A model generated the notes under the pieces. The model worked only from the letters and a program-made list of their open reading frames with translations. It had not been told where the DNA came from and made no database searches. The translations under genes and the position numbers were made by a program. DNA of 64,000 nucleotides from VXNE01 sp965203615 (GTDB taxonomy: Bacteria > Pseudomonadota > Gammaproteobacteria > Pseudomonadales > Azotimanducaceae): assembly GCA_965203615.1 (NCBI GenBank), contig OZ241900.1:4464001-4528000 (forward strand). The letters run 5' to 3'. Of the stretch, positions 24,533 through 34,065 are shown piece by piece (the first letter of the stretch is position 1; the number at the start of each line of letters is the position of its first letter).

Positions 24533-26734
24533 TCACAGGTTGCCGTACCGGGCCCTGAGGCGCTGTCGAACGAGTTCGGCGGCGGTGTTGAAACAGAAGG
24601 TAAGCAGAAACAGCACCAAGGCGGCGAGGAACAGGAGGCGGTAGTGGCTGCTGTCCACTTCGGATTCCGGGAGTTCGACGGCGATGTTGGCGGCGAACGT
24701 ACGCATGCCCTGGAAGATGTTGAGATCCATCAACGGCGTATTGCCCGTGGCCATGAGCACGATCATGGTCTCGCCGACGGCACGCCCGAACCCGATCATC
24801 AGCGCGGAGAATATTCCCGGGCTTGCGGTCAGGATCACGACGCGCGTCAGGGTCTGCCAATGTGTCGCGCCGAGCGCGAGGGAAGCGGTGGTCAAATGGC
24901 GCGGCACACCATGAATCGCGTCCTCGGAAATCGCGAAGATGACCGGAATGACAGCCAGTCCCATGGCTATCCCGACCACCAGCGCATTGCGCTGGTCATA
25001 TTCCAGTCCGAGCGTGGCAAGGAACCAGGCCTGCGCGTCCCCGCCGAACAACAGGCGTTCGAGTCCGTTGTCGTGTGCGACAACCACCCATGTGGTCAGG
25101 ACCAGCATCGGTATGCTGAGCGCGGCAAACCACCCGTCGAATGGCTGCGTCACCCGGTTGGGCAACAGGTGCCAGAGCCACGCGAACACCAGCATGCAGA
25201 CGGGTGCCGCAACGAAGAGCGACAACACCGCCGAGAGGTGCTGTTCCACCAGCGGGGCGAACCAGAGTCCCGCCAGGAATCCCAGGATCACCGTCGGCAT
25301 CGCCGCCATGATCTCTATGCCGGGCTTGACCCAGCGCCGCATCCGCGGTGCCATGAAATACCCGGTGTAGACAGCCCCCATCACAGCGATAGGCATCGCG
25401 AAGACCATTGCGTAGAAAGCGGCCTTCAACGTTCCGAACAGCAGGGGGGAAAACGAGAATTTCGGTTCGAAGTCGTTGTCCGCGGAAGAACTCTGCCAGC
25501 TATGCACCGGTTCTGGATAACCCTCGTACCAGACCTTGTGCCACAACGCCGACCAGGAGATCTCGGGATGGTGATTGATGACGGCGAAGCGATGCAGTTC
25601 GCCAGCCGGCATTGCGAGCAGGATACGATCCGAACGCGGCGAGAACGCGGCCGCCGCCGGTGTTGCAAGTCCGGTCGAAAACGAAGCCAGGTATCGTGCC
25701 GAAGTCGAATGCAGGAGATGCATTTCGCCGCGCGCATCCAGCGCCATCACGCCCTTGCGGCGAGGTTCGGCCACGAGGGCGGCAATCGCGTCGCCGAATT
25801 CGAAGTCGCGGGCGGGAACCAGACCGGTGCCTCCGGGACCGCGGCGGAGCATCCACTGGGTCACCCGTCCGCCATCGTCCGCCGCCATCAGTGAGTAGCG
25901 ACCGAGCAGTGGCGTCATGGCGGACAGTTCGGCACCATCGCGGACCAGGGATCCGGAATACGCCTCGACGGCCGAGTCCACGATCGAAATGTCGTAGACC
26001 GCCACGGCGCCGCTCGAATCCGTAGCGTAGAGCCAGTTTCCCCGAGGCCCGAAATCGACACGGTCGAAGCTGCGCTCGGGACGCAGCTCGAGCGTGCGCG
26101 GCGAAGCCAGCCCGTCGTCGGGTTGCTCGAAATGCCAGATACGAATGTTGCCCGAGGCATCCACGCCTGCGGCTTTCAGCATTGACTCCCCGAGGTAGAA
26201 GTCGAATCGTCTTCCAGGGCCGTGGATCGCCTGTGCGGCCGGAATCGTGGTCAAAGGCAGTGGTTCGCCACCGAACAGGTGGTCCACCCGATCCTCGATA
26301 TAGCCGATGTCGCTGTCAAAGCGCCTGCGAAACCAGATACGGACCAACGTGGCCGTTCCGTCCTCCGCAACCAGCGCGTAGGTATCGTTGCGCGGGAACA
26401 CGGGCCGAACCGCGGAGAGCGGATAGGGCGTCAGCCGTTGTGAACTCCGGAGCGCGCCGGTGTCCGGATCCACGAAGGAAATCATTCCATCTGCGTCGAT
26501 CGCGTATACCGACTCGAGGCCGTCGTTGCTGCCGGTGGCCAGAACCCTGTTCCCGGGAAGGCGCAACGCATCGAGTTCGCTGATTTGCGCCGGACCAAAA
26601 ATCGGCGCAGCGACCATGAGCAGGTAGAAGAAGATGAGCGTAATCGCCGCGATGATCGCGCCACCGCCGAGACCGACCACGCGCGCTGTCAGCCGGTCGA
26701 TGGCTCGCCGCCGCCAGGTCATTCCCTGGATCAT
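24533..26734 (-). CDS. pstC: Phosphate ABC transporter permease PstC, long form with periplasmic propeller-like domain
   Basis: 733 residues against about 320 in E. coli. One membrane helix (about 17-37) is followed by some 390 periplasmic residues with repeated WD-like blades (GNIRIWHFE, GAVAVYDIS, GGRVTQWML), and then the permease core from about residue 428 (LLFGTLKAAFYAMVFAMPIA, with the loop LTTASLALGATHWQTLTR). The extra domain faces the binding protein and may influence docking or sensing. It overlaps pstS by four bases (ATGA). Length, core motifs and position make PstC certain; the role of the insertion is inferred. Confidence 0.93.
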   Translation of the reverse strand: MIQGMTWRRRAIDRLTARVVGLGGGAIIAAITLIFFYLLMVAAPIFGPAQISELDALRLPGNRVLATGSNDGLESVYAIDADGMISFVDPDTGALRSSQRLTPYPLSAVRPVFPRNDTYALVAEDGTATLVRIWFRRRFDSDIGYIEDRVDHLFGGEPLPLTTIPAAQAIHGPGRRFDFYLGESMLKAAGVDASGNIRIWHFEQPDDGLASPRTLELRPERSFDRVDFGPRGNWLYATDSSGAVAVYDISIVDSAVEAYSGSLVRDGAELSAMTPLLGRYSLMAADDGGRVTQWMLRRGPGGTGLVPARDFEFGDAIAALVAEPRRKGVMALDARGEMHLLHSTSARYLASFSTGLATPAAAAFSPRSDRILLAMPAGELHRFAVINHHPEISWSALWHKVWYEGYPEPVHSWQSSSADNDFEPKFSFSPLLFGTLKAAFYAMVFAMPIAVMGAVYTGYFMAPRMRRWVKPGIEIMAAMPTVILGFLAGLWFAPLVEQHLSAVLSLFVAAPVCMLVFAWLWHLLPNRVTQPFDGWFAALSIPMLVLTTWVVVAHDNGLERLLFGGDAQAWFLATLGLEYDQRNALVVGIAMGLAVIPVIFAISEDAIHGVPRHLTTASLALGATHWQTLTRVVILTASPGIFSALMIGFGRAVGETMIVLMATGNTPLMDLNIFQGMRTFAANIAVELPESEVDSSHYRLLFLAALVLFLLTFCFNTAAELVRQRLRARYGNL

Positions 26735-27693
26735 TGGTTCTCCGCGCGGAAGTGCGCCAGTTCGCTTGCGGCCTGGCGGGGGGACAACGGGATATACCCG
26801 TCCTTTTGCACGATCATCTGCCCCTCGCGCGACAGCACGAACCTGAGAAACTCCATTTCCAGCGGTGGCAGGGGAGAATCGGGGCGCCTGTTTACGTAAA
26901 TGAACAGGAAACGCGTGAGCGGATAGGATCGATCCTTGGTGTTGCCCGCCGTGGCCTCGAACGCTTCCGTGTTTCCGCTTCTCGCAAGGGGCACGGCGCG
27001 GACTCCCGAAGTTCGGTAGCCGATGCCGGAATAGCCGATGCCGTTGAGCGAAGAAGTCACGGCCTGAACCACGGATGCGGAGCCCGGCTGTTCGTTGACG
27101 GTATTCTTGAAATCACCCGAACAGAGCGCATTCTGCTTGAAATAGCCATAGGTGCCGGATACGGAGTTTCGACCGTATAGCTGCATCGGCCGCGTGGTCC
27201 AGGCACCCGTCAGGCCGGCATCCCCCCACGTTCGAATGTCCTCTGCGCTACCACAGCGGCGGGATACGGAGAACACCGCGTCGACGTCGGGCAGCGACAT
27301 GAACCTGATCGGGTTGTCCTTGTGGACGTATACGGCCAGCGCGTCGACGGCAACCCGGACCGCCGTGGGCTTGTAGCCGCGCCGCGTCTCGAATGCCCCG
27401 ATCTCCCTGTCCTTCATCAGGCGGCTCATGGGACCGAGATTCGACGTGCCTTCCGTCAATGCGATCGGCGCGGTGGATGAACCCGGTGCCTGGACCTGGA
27501 TGTTGACGTTTGGATAGTGCCGCTTGAAAGCCTCCGTCCAGAAGGTCATGAGGTTGGCCAGGGTGTCGGACCCGGTACTGGACAGATTGCCCGAGATGCC
27601 GCTGACGCGCTCGTACACCGGCAGGGCTTCGACGGCGGATGCATTCGCCGCAAACAACATCAGGGCGCCAAACGCCGGCGGGATTCGCTTCAT
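26731..27693 (-). CDS. pstS: Phosphate ABC transporter substrate-binding protein PstS
   Basis: 320 residues with a signal peptide (MKRIPPAFGALMLFAANASA). The phosphate-binding signatures are GSDTLANLMTFW near the N-terminus, APGSSTAPIAL, and GRNSVSGTYGYFK. The protein captures phosphate in the periplasm for PstCAB. It overlaps phoR by four bases at its start and pstC at its stop, so the whole minus-strand run from phoB to phoU is tightly coupled. Confidence 0.95.
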   Translation of the reverse strand: MKRIPPAFGALMLFAANASAVEALPVYERVSGISGNLSSTGSDTLANLMTFWTEAFKRHYPNVNIQVQAPGSSTAPIALTEGTSNLGPMSRLMKDREIGAFETRRGYKPTAVRVAVDALAVYVHKDNPIRFMSLPDVDAVFSVSRRCGSAEDIRTWGDAGLTGAWTTRPMQLYGRNSVSGTYGYFKQNALCSGDFKNTVNEQPGSASVVQAVTSSLNGIGYSGIGYRTSGVRAVPLARSGNTEAFEATAGNTKDRSYPLTRFLFIYVNRRPDSPLPPLEMEFLRFVLSREGQMIVQKDGYIPLSPRQAASELAHFRAENQ

Positions 27694-28991
27694 GAAACCG
27701 ATCGTTCGATTCGGGGAACTTCGGCTTCGCCGACCGTGTCTGGAAACTCGCAGAAGAACAGGCTGCCCTTGCCCGGTTCGCTCTCGACCCGCAGCACAGA
27801 ACCGTGGCGGCGAAGCACATGCTTGACGATCGCCAGGCCCAGTCCCGTGCCGCCGCGCACCCTGGACTGGGAGAGATCGATCCGATAGAAGCGTTCAGTG
27901 AGCCTTGTCAGGTGTTCCGGCGCGATGCCCACACCCTCATCCCGCACTTCAAAGCGCGGACCGTCCGGGCCGTCGAACCAATGCACATCTATCGCACCAC
28001 CCTCGGGACTATAGCGGACGGCATTCGTGATCAGGTTTGCGAAAGCGCTGTGCAGTTCCCCGGGCACCCCCCTGATACGCAGGTCCTTGTCCGACCGCAG
28101 CGTCAGTTTGTGCCGCCCGCCGGACAACCCGCGCGCGTCGGTGGCGATGGCCTGCAGCATCTGGGATACGTCGACGTATTCGATATCGGACTCGTTGGGC
28201 GCACCCCCGGATTCGAGCGTCGTGAGCGTCAACAGGTCGTCGACGAGCGCCTGCATCCGCCGCACGGGACTGGCCAGCCTGGGCAGGATGGTTTTCAGCG
28301 TGTTGTAGTCGGCGTCGGCCGACTGCTCGAGATAGCCGACGATCACCGTCAGGGGAGTGCGCAGTTCGTGCGATACGTTGGCGACGAAATCCTGGCGCAT
28401 GGTCAACGCGCGGTTCAGTTCGGTGATATCGCGCACGACGATCAGCGTCCGATCGGCGTCGATGACGATTCGGCGCAGTTCAAGCCGGCGCGTGTTATCG
28501 CCTGGCGCGGCGATTTCGACGATCTCGCTGTCGTCGTCACCGCGCAGCAGTGCGCCGGCCGAGGGATCGCGCACGAGCGAGCGAATGTTCTGACCCCGGT
28601 CATGCGGCGACAGGCCCAAATGTCCGCCCGCAGCCTGGTTGAAATCCTCTATTTCGCCGGATTGCCGGACCATAACCCAGCCGTCCGGAACCGCTTCCGC
28701 GGTGCGCTGCAGTGCCCGTAGCGACCGGAGCAACCTGCGGCTCCGATCCCTGCCGGATCGGATGCTGTGATGCAGGCGATACGCCGCGATGCGCCATCCG
28801 CGATCCGGCGTGCCCGGGCGCGTTAGCGGATGCTCCGACCAGCGGACGAATTGACGGTACTGCAGGGCGAAGTACAGGCACGCGGCGGCGAGTCCCAGGA
28901 CCAGGCCCCAGGCGATGCTATCGGTTACCCATGCCACCGCTGCGGCGGCCGCAACCAAAACCAGCAGACGCACTCGGCCGTTAATCGCCAC
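27690..28991 (-). CDS. phoR: Phosphate regulon sensor histidine kinase PhoR
   Basis: 433 residues from a GTG at 28991 that overlaps phoB by 11 bases; TTG at 28995 would be out of step, and longer starts lie inside phoB. Two N-terminal membrane helices, a charged linker and a PAS-like domain (VPDGWVMVRQSGEIEDFNQAA) are followed by the H-box FVANVSHELRTPL, N-box NLITNAVRYSPEGG, G1 DEGVGIAPEHL and G2 GTGLGLAIVKH. It phosphorylates PhoB when phosphate is scarce. PhoB and PhoR head the same operon as the transporter, unlike the separate units in E. coli. Confidence 0.95.
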   Translation of the reverse strand: MAINGRVRLLVLVAAAAAVAWVTDSIAWGLVLGLAAACLYFALQYRQFVRWSEHPLTRPGTPDRGWRIAAYRLHHSIRSGRDRSRRLLRSLRALQRTAEAVPDGWVMVRQSGEIEDFNQAAGGHLGLSPHDRGQNIRSLVRDPSAGALLRGDDDSEIVEIAAPGDNTRRLELRRIVIDADRTLIVVRDITELNRALTMRQDFVANVSHELRTPLTVIVGYLEQSADADYNTLKTILPRLASPVRRMQALVDDLLTLTTLESGGAPNESDIEYVDVSQMLQAIATDARGLSGGRHKLTLRSDKDLRIRGVPGELHSAFANLITNAVRYSPEGGAIDVHWFDGPDGPRFEVRDEGVGIAPEHLTRLTERFYRIDLSQSRVRGGTGLGLAIVKHVLRRHGSVLRVESEPGKGSLFFCEFPDTVGEAEVPRIERSVS

Positions 28992-29694
28992 CAACTCCCG
29001 GGTCTGAATGCTCGGCGCCGAACCTGTAGCCGACGCCCCGAACCGTCTCGATGCATCCATTGGCCCCAAACGGCGCCAGGGCCTTTCTCAGGCGCAGGAT
29101 GTGCACGTCCACGGTACGTTCCTCGACGAAGACGTTTCGCCCCCAGACGCGGTCCAGAAGCTGTGCGCGGTCGAAGGCGCGCCCAGGCCAGCGCATGAGT
29201 TGTTCCAGCAGGCGAAACTCCAACGGCCCAAGTGGGACGCGGGTCCCGCCGACCGTCACGCGATGCGCGCGCGTATCCACTTCGATAGGGCCCGCGACAA
29301 CCATGCCGTCGACCGGATTTCCGGCCCGGCGCAAAAGCGACTTCACGCGGGCGATCAACTCCTTCGGCGAGAAGGGCTTGACCACGTAGTCATCGATGCC
29401 GGCGTCGAAGCCCATCAGCTTGTCGGACTCCTCCCCGCGTGCGGTCAGCATGATCAGCGGCAGTTCCGCGGTCACGGCATCGCGGCGCAGGCGCCGCACC
29501 AGGTCGACGCCGCTCATTCCCGGCAGTCGCCAGTCGATGATGAGGAGTTTCGGCGGCCGTCCCTGCAGTCGCTCGAGCGCTGTCTCGGCGCTGTCGGTCT
29601 CGATCACGTCGAAGCCGGCTCTGACAAGCGAAAACGAGAGCATTTCCCGTATTTCCGGCTCATCCTCGACGAGCAGAATGGTATCGGCGGCCAT
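28981..29694 (-). CDS. phoB: Phosphate regulon response regulator PhoB
   Basis: 237 residues, OmpR/PhoB class. The receiver domain has the acidic pocket ED (10-11), phospho-acceptor Asp54 in IIDWRLPGMSG, the switch threonine in MLTARGEE and the conserved lysine in VVKPFSPKEL. The C-terminal winged helix shows LGPLEFRLLEQLM and RTVDVHILRLRKAL. It activates Pho-box promoters, probably including its own, since TGTCA half-sites lie about 74-91 bases upstream. Confidence 0.96.
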   Translation of the reverse strand: MAADTILLVEDEPEIREMLSFSLVRAGFDVIETDSAETALERLQGRPPKLLIIDWRLPGMSGVDLVRRLRRDAVTAELPLIMLTARGEESDKLMGFDAGIDDYVVKPFSPKELIARVKSLLRRAGNPVDGMVVAGPIEVDTRAHRVTVGGTRVPLGPLEFRLLEQLMRWPGRAFDRAQLLDRVWGRNVFVEERTVDVHILRLRKALAPFGANGCIETVRGVGYRFGAEHSDPGVGGD

Positions 29695-30186
29695 GCGCTC
29701 CTCTGCTGCACGCTACCGGCCAGTCGGGCGGTCTCGAGTGTCAGGCGAAGGTAAGTATGAAGCAATCTGACAACGAAATATGACAAAAAGATGAATTGCG
29801 GGGGCCGGCTTCCAAAGGGCAGGCCATTTCTTCCGCGAAGCCGATGAATACGGACGAACCTGGCCGAATCCGTGACCACGAAAACCCGGTTGACCCCGAA
29901 AGGTCCTTTTGCGCGTTACACAATTGACCGCAGTTGGTTGATGACAGGGGGTGGCGTGTTGCGATCGTCGTGTCCATATCGTCCTTGACATGCTATCGGG
30001 CTTTCGTGATGCTTCGACCGCACCCGTGCGTGGCGACGCAGACGTTTACCCTCCTTGGGATCAAGGGCGACTGTGGCGTCGAGAGGGTCGAGGGAGACTG
30101 TCGAGGGGAGAACGTTAGGCGCCGAATCCGACGCATCGGACGCGGTGTCGGGCACTACATCAACCGGACATCGCGTAGGAAAAGGA
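29695..30186. other. Divergent intergenic region between phoB and the TonB2-like operon
   Basis: This 492-base stretch separates two divergent operons. The phoB side is AT-rich and carries the TGTCA half-sites. The other side is GC-rich with repeated GTCGAG words near 30078-30110 and ends in TAGGA at 30176-30180, the ribosome site of the next gene. The open frames that cross it have no recognisable protein features, so I call no gene. Confidence 0.6.
29768..29785 (-). promoter_or_regulatory. Pho-box-like half-sites upstream of phoB
   Basis: On the minus strand TGTCA occurs at 29785-29781 and again at 29772-29768, in an AT-rich patch. The 13-base spacing differs from the canonical 11, so this is a degenerate Pho box at best. 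A TTCAT half-site 11 bases on the other side of the distal TGTCA could complete the regular period. Confidence 0.35.
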
Positions 30187-30966
30187 ATGAAGAGACACTG
30201 TATTCTGAGATGCGCCGCGGTTTTGGCAACCGTACTCGGCTGTGCCGTCGGCGTACCTGCCGGCGGCGCGACGCTCGACGACATTTTTGCCGTTGCCGAT
30301 CGCATCAACGCACAGGCGCGCACTTCGCAGGGCAAGATCGATGCCCTGACGGAAGAGACCCGCGACCTGTATACCGACTACAAGGTCGTGCTGAACGAGA
30401 TCGATGGTCTTCGCGTCTACAACCGGCAACTGGAAAGGACTATCGCCGACCAGAATCGGGACTTGGCGGATCTCTCCGACGCCATCGACCGGGTCACGGT
30501 CATCGAACGCCAGATCACCCCGTTGATGCTGCGCATGATCGATGGCCTCGAGCAGTTCGTGGAGCTTGACTTGCCGTTCCTGCTGACTGAACGGCGCAAC
30601 CGGGTCGAGCGGCTTCGAACCATCATGGATCGGGCCGACGTGGCGGTCTCGGAGAAGTTCTCCCAGGTCCTGCAGGCGTATCAGATCGAGAACGAATACG
30701 GCCGCACGATGGAGGCCTACGGAGACACGATCAACGTCGATGGCACGAACTATATCGTTGATGTACTGAAGATGGGCCGTGTCTCCCTGGTGTATCAGAC
30801 CAGTGACGGCGAACAGACGGGAATGTGGAACGATACGGAAAGACGCTGGGAGGCGTTGGGTGACGAGTACACCGCCCCGGTACGAAACGGCATTCGCATG
30901 GCCCGCCAGCAACTCGCTCCCGGGCTATTGACCCTGCCCGTCATCAACGCGCCGGAGGCCCGATAA
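30187..30966 (+). CDS. DUF3450 family periplasmic protein of a TonB2-like system
   Basis: 259 residues with a signal peptide (MKRHCILRC to about AGGA). The mature protein is largely coiled coil: LTEETRDLYTDYKVVLNEI, then YNRQLERTIADQNRDLADL. Next comes the family stretch MIDGLEQFVELDLPFLLTER. DUF3450 genes sit at the head of Vibrio TonB2 operons. The exact role is unknown; association with the inner-membrane energy complex is an inference from synteny. The start at 30187 has TAGGA six bases upstream. Its stop overlaps the next start by one base. Confidence 0.88.
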   Translation: MKRHCILRCAAVLATVLGCAVGVPAGGATLDDIFAVADRINAQARTSQGKIDALTEETRDLYTDYKVVLNEIDGLRVYNRQLERTIADQNRDLADLSDAIDRVTVIERQITPLMLRMIDGLEQFVELDLPFLLTERRNRVERLRTIMDRADVAVSEKFSQVLQAYQIENEYGRTMEAYGDTINVDGTNYIVDVLKMGRVSLVYQTSDGEQTGMWNDTERRWEALGDEYTAPVRNGIRMARQQLAPGLLTLPVINAPEAR

Positions 30967-32435
30967 TGAACGCGAAACTTCCCATGTCCGGGGCGTTGTG
31001 CCTCGTGGTGATGTGTGCAATCGGCGCCGCGGCCCAGGAGGAAACGGCTGGGGTTGAACCGGCACTCGAATTGGTTCCGGCCGATACCCTCGGGGAACTG
31101 CTGGACAACGTGGAACAGAGACGGGTCGTGGAAAACCGCGAACACGTCCGCCGGGAACAGGAGTTCCTGCAGCGCAAGAACGAACAGCAGCGCATGCTCG
31201 ACAATGCCCGCGCCGAACGCCGGCGCGAGGAGCAACGCAGCGAACGCCTCGAAACCAAATACGAGGAAAACGAAATCCTGATCGGTGAGCGGCAGGTGCA
31301 GCTCGACAAGCGCCTCGGATCGTTGCGTGAGCTGTTCGGCGTACTGCAACAGGTGGCCGGGGACGTGCGTGGACAGTTCGAGGGATCTGTCATCAGCATC
31401 GAATACCCGAATCGCGGCGATTGGCTCGGCGAGTTCGCCGCGAAGATGGGAACGGCGACACAGCTCGCGACCATTAACGAGATGGAGAATCTCTGGTTCG
31501 AGATGCAGCGCGAAATGACCGAGTCCGGCAAGATCACGCGGTTCAATGCGACGGTCAACATGCTCAACGGCGAACGTGTCGAGTCGGAAGTCATTCGCGT
31601 CGGCGCCTTCAACGTCGTGTCGGACGGCAAGTACATCAACTACGACGTCAACTCCGGTGAACTCGTGCAGCTCGCGCGTCAACCCTCGGCGCGATTTTCC
31701 AATACCGCAGAAGATCTCTCCGATGCCGATCCCGGCGAAGTGGTCGCCTTCGCCATCGACCCGTCCCGAGGGTCGATGCTGAGCCTCCTGATTCAGGCGG
31801 CTACTGTGGGCGAGCGGGTTGGTTCGCCGTTCGGAGGCATCGCCAAGGGCGAATGCTGGCTTCCGTTCTGCGACGGACAGGGCGGCTATGTCGGTTCGGT
31901 CATCATCCTGGGCGGCCTGCTCGGCGTACTGCTCGCGCTGGAACGCCTCGTGACGCTCTTCCTCGTGCGCGGCAAGGTCAACCAGCAGAAACGATCGGAG
32001 ACGATCAGCAACGACAACGCGCTTGGACGGCTGCTGAACATCTACGAAGAGAACAAGAACATCGACGTGGACACCCTTGACTTGAAGTTGGCGGAGGGGA
32101 TCCTGAACGAAACCCCCAGATTGACGCGCAACATCACGCTGATCCAGGTGATATCCGTGGTCGCCCCGCTGCTGGGGCTGCTGGGTACCGTGATCGGGAT
32201 GATCCTGACGTTCCAGGCCATCACGCTGTTCGGCACCGGCGATCCGAAGACCATGGCGGGCGGCATCTCCACCGCGTTGATGACCACCGTCCTCGGTTTG
32301 TGCGTCGCAATCCCGACGGTATTGCTGCACTCGATCGTGAACACGGTCAGCAAGTCGATCATCCACATACTGGATGAGGAGGCCGCCGGCCTGATCGCGG
32401 AGCGCGCGGAGGCGGCTGGCCGCCCGCTGGGATAG
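30966..32435 (+). CDS. TtpC-like MotA/TolQ/ExbB family protein with periplasmic extension
   Basis: 489 residues. After a signal peptide (ending CAIGAAAQ) comes a highly charged coiled coil of some 75 residues (VVENREHVRREQEFLQ onward) and a globular part. Three C-terminal membrane helices then carry the ExbB/TolQ proton-channel motif (SVVAPLLGLLGTVIGMI and GGISTALMTTVLGLCVAIP). The long form matches TtpC, the extra component that Vibrio TonB2 systems need besides ExbB2 and ExbD2. It probably bridges the motor to the periplasm. Confidence 0.88.
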   Translation: MNAKLPMSGALCLVVMCAIGAAAQEETAGVEPALELVPADTLGELLDNVEQRRVVENREHVRREQEFLQRKNEQQRMLDNARAERRREEQRSERLETKYEENEILIGERQVQLDKRLGSLRELFGVLQQVAGDVRGQFEGSVISIEYPNRGDWLGEFAAKMGTATQLATINEMENLWFEMQREMTESGKITRFNATVNMLNGERVESEVIRVGAFNVVSDGKYINYDVNSGELVQLARQPSARFSNTAEDLSDADPGEVVAFAIDPSRGSMLSLLIQAATVGERVGSPFGGIAKGECWLPFCDGQGGYVGSVIILGGLLGVLLALERLVTLFLVRGKVNQQKRSETISNDNALGRLLNIYEENKNIDVDTLDLKLAEGILNETPRLTRNITLIQVISVVAPLLGLLGTVIGMILTFQAITLFGTGDPKTMAGGISTALMTTVLGLCVAIPTVLLHSIVNTVSKSIIHILDEEAAGLIAERAEAAGRPLG

Positions 32436-32446
32436 AGAGGTAAACC

Positions 32447-32965
32447 GTGATCGGTGACGCGTATCTGGCGATCGTCGCCTACATCGAGCAGGGCGGCAAT
32501 GTCCTGTACCTGATCGCTATCGTGACGTTCCTGATGTGGACGCTGCTGATAGAGCGGTTCTGGTATTTCCAGACCGAGCACAAGCGGATCATCCGCGACG
32601 CTTCGGATGAGTGGGAAGGGCGATCGGAGCGGCGTTCCTGGAGCGCGCACGAAATCCGGGCCGCCATTATTTCCGAGGCCTCGGCCCGCATCACGGGATC
32701 GCTGCCGATCATCCAGACCTGCGTGGCCCTGTGTCCTTTATTGGGTCTGCTCGGGACGGTCACCGGCATGATCACCGTGTTCGATGCCATGGCAACGCAA
32801 GGGGGCAACGCGCGTTCGATGGCCGCCGGAGTCTCGATGGCCACCATTCCGACGATGTCCGGGATGATCGCATCCCTGTCCGGCCTCATGGCGAGCACCG
32901 TGGTCCGGAGAAAGATCGAATACGAAATCGAGACCTTTGAGCAGCAGTTGACGATGGACCACTAA
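32447..32965 (+). CDS. exbB: ExbB-type biopolymer transport protein
   Basis: 172 residues from a GTG at 32447 with AGAGAGG upstream. Three helices are visible: GNVLYLIAIVTFLMWTLLI, CPLLGLLGTVTGMITVF and MSGMIASLSGLMAST. This is the short ExbB2 type, part of the pentameric proton channel that energises TonB. It is distinct from the TtpC-like paralogue immediately upstream; the pair is diagnostic of TonB2 systems. Confidence 0.92.
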   Translation: MIGDAYLAIVAYIEQGGNVLYLIAIVTFLMWTLLIERFWYFQTEHKRIIRDASDEWEGRSERRSWSAHEIRAAIISEASARITGSLPIIQTCVALCPLLGLLGTVTGMITVFDAMATQGGNARSMAAGVSMATIPTMSGMIASLSGLMASTVVRRKIEYEIETFEQQLTMDH

Positions 32966-32999
32966 ACGTCGCAGGCAGGATAGACAAGAGGAATACCCG

Positions 33000-33404
33000 G
33001 TGCGGAAGATTCGAACCCACTCGCGATCCGACGACGAATCGGACCTGAACCTGACGCCGATGCTGGATGTCGTGTTCATCATGCTGATCTTTTTTATCGT
33101 CACCGCGACGTTCATCAAACAGGCCGGCATCGACGTCTTCCGTCCCGACGCCCTGACAGCCCTGCAAAAGCCCACCGTAAGCGTGCTGGTAGCCATCAGC
33201 GAGTCGGGTGAAATCTGGATCGACAAGAAACAGGTGGACCCGACTGCGGTGGCCGCCCACATCGAACGCCTGCACATCGAGAATCCCAAGGGAGGCCTGG
33301 TCATCCAGGCTGACCGCAACGCCAAATACGAGGCGCTGAAGGCCGTATTGGATGCGGCGCGCGCGGTGAACCTGAACGAAGTGGCGATAGCGACGGAGAA
33401 TTAG
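33000..33404 (+). CDS. exbD: ExbD-type biopolymer transport protein
   Basis: 134 residues from a GTG at 33000. One membrane helix contains the proton-carrying aspartate (LTPMLDVVFIMLIFFIV), preceded by the cytoplasmic DESDLNLTP motif. The periplasmic domain ends in the usual strand-helix pattern. ExbD sits inside the ExbB pore and transmits the proton-motive force to TonB. The 34-base gap from exbB carries AAGAGGAA as the ribosome site. Confidence 0.95.
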   Translation: MRKIRTHSRSDDESDLNLTPMLDVVFIMLIFFIVTATFIKQAGIDVFRPDALTALQKPTVSVLVAISESGEIWIDKKQVDPTAVAAHIERLHIENPKGGLVIQADRNAKYEALKAVLDAARAVNLNEVAIATEN

Positions 33405-33453
33405 CAAGCCATGGCGGGAGAGGCGTGGTGAAGATTACGAAGGAGAACACCGC

Positions 33454-34056
33454 ATGATCACACGATATGCCATCGGCGTGACTGCCGGGCTGGTTGTCAC
33501 GTTTTTCCTGTTCCTGCTCATGCAGGCCCTGATCAAGAGCGACAGGAGTCCATTTTCGGACGCGGACCAGGGCCGAATCCTGGACTTCGTGCGGCTACAG
33601 GAGGATCAGGAACTGATCACCAAGAAGCGGAAGCCGAAGCCACCGCCGCCGCCCGACGAACCGCCGCCCGATATGCCCAAACCCGACTTCGATTCCTCTA
33701 TCAGCCAGGGCGTGGAGATTGGGTCGGTGGACGTTCAGGTGGATCACAATCTGTCCGGCACCGGCGATTTCACGGCCGACGGCGAATACCTGCCAATAGT
33801 CAAGGTGGCGCCGATCTACCCCCGGCGGGCGCAGACCCGTGGCATTGAGGGTTACGTATTGCTCGAGTTCGTCGTCATGACCAGCGGCGCCGTGCGTGAT
33901 CCCGTGGTGATAGACGCCAAGCCGCCCGGCATCTTCGATCGCGCCGCGATTCAGGCCGCGCTGAAGTTCAAGTACAAGCCGAAGGTGGTCAATGGTGAAG
34001 CGGTGGAGGTCGCGGGTGTGCGCAACCTCATCAAGTTCGAGCTCGAAGACGGATAG
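33454..34056 (+). CDS. tonB: TonB family protein (TonB2 type)
   Basis: 200 residues. A single N-terminal helix (AIGVTAGLVVTFFLFLLMQAL) anchors it in the inner membrane, a short proline-rich stretch (KPKPPPPPDEPPP) spans part of the periplasm, and the C-terminal domain reads VAPIYPRRAQTRGIEGYVLLEF. The proline region is much shorter than in E. coli TonB1, as in TonB2 proteins. GGAG lies just before the ATG. No TonB-dependent receptor gene is in the window, so the cargo is unknown. Confidence 0.94.
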   Translation: MITRYAIGVTAGLVVTFFLFLLMQALIKSDRSPFSDADQGRILDFVRLQEDQELITKKRKPKPPPPPDEPPPDMPKPDFDSSISQGVEIGSVDVQVDHNLSGTGDFTADGEYLPIVKVAPIYPRRAQTRGIEGYVLLEFVVMTSGAVRDPVVIDAKPPGIFDRAAIQAALKFKYKPKVVNGEAVEVAGVRNLIKFELEDG

Positions 34057-34065
34057 GGGGCGCCG

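Noticed and set aside
29916..30335. Minus-strand frame in the phoB-DUF3450 gap
   Set aside because: It overlaps the DUF3450 signal peptide region, has a low-complexity composition and no ribosome site.
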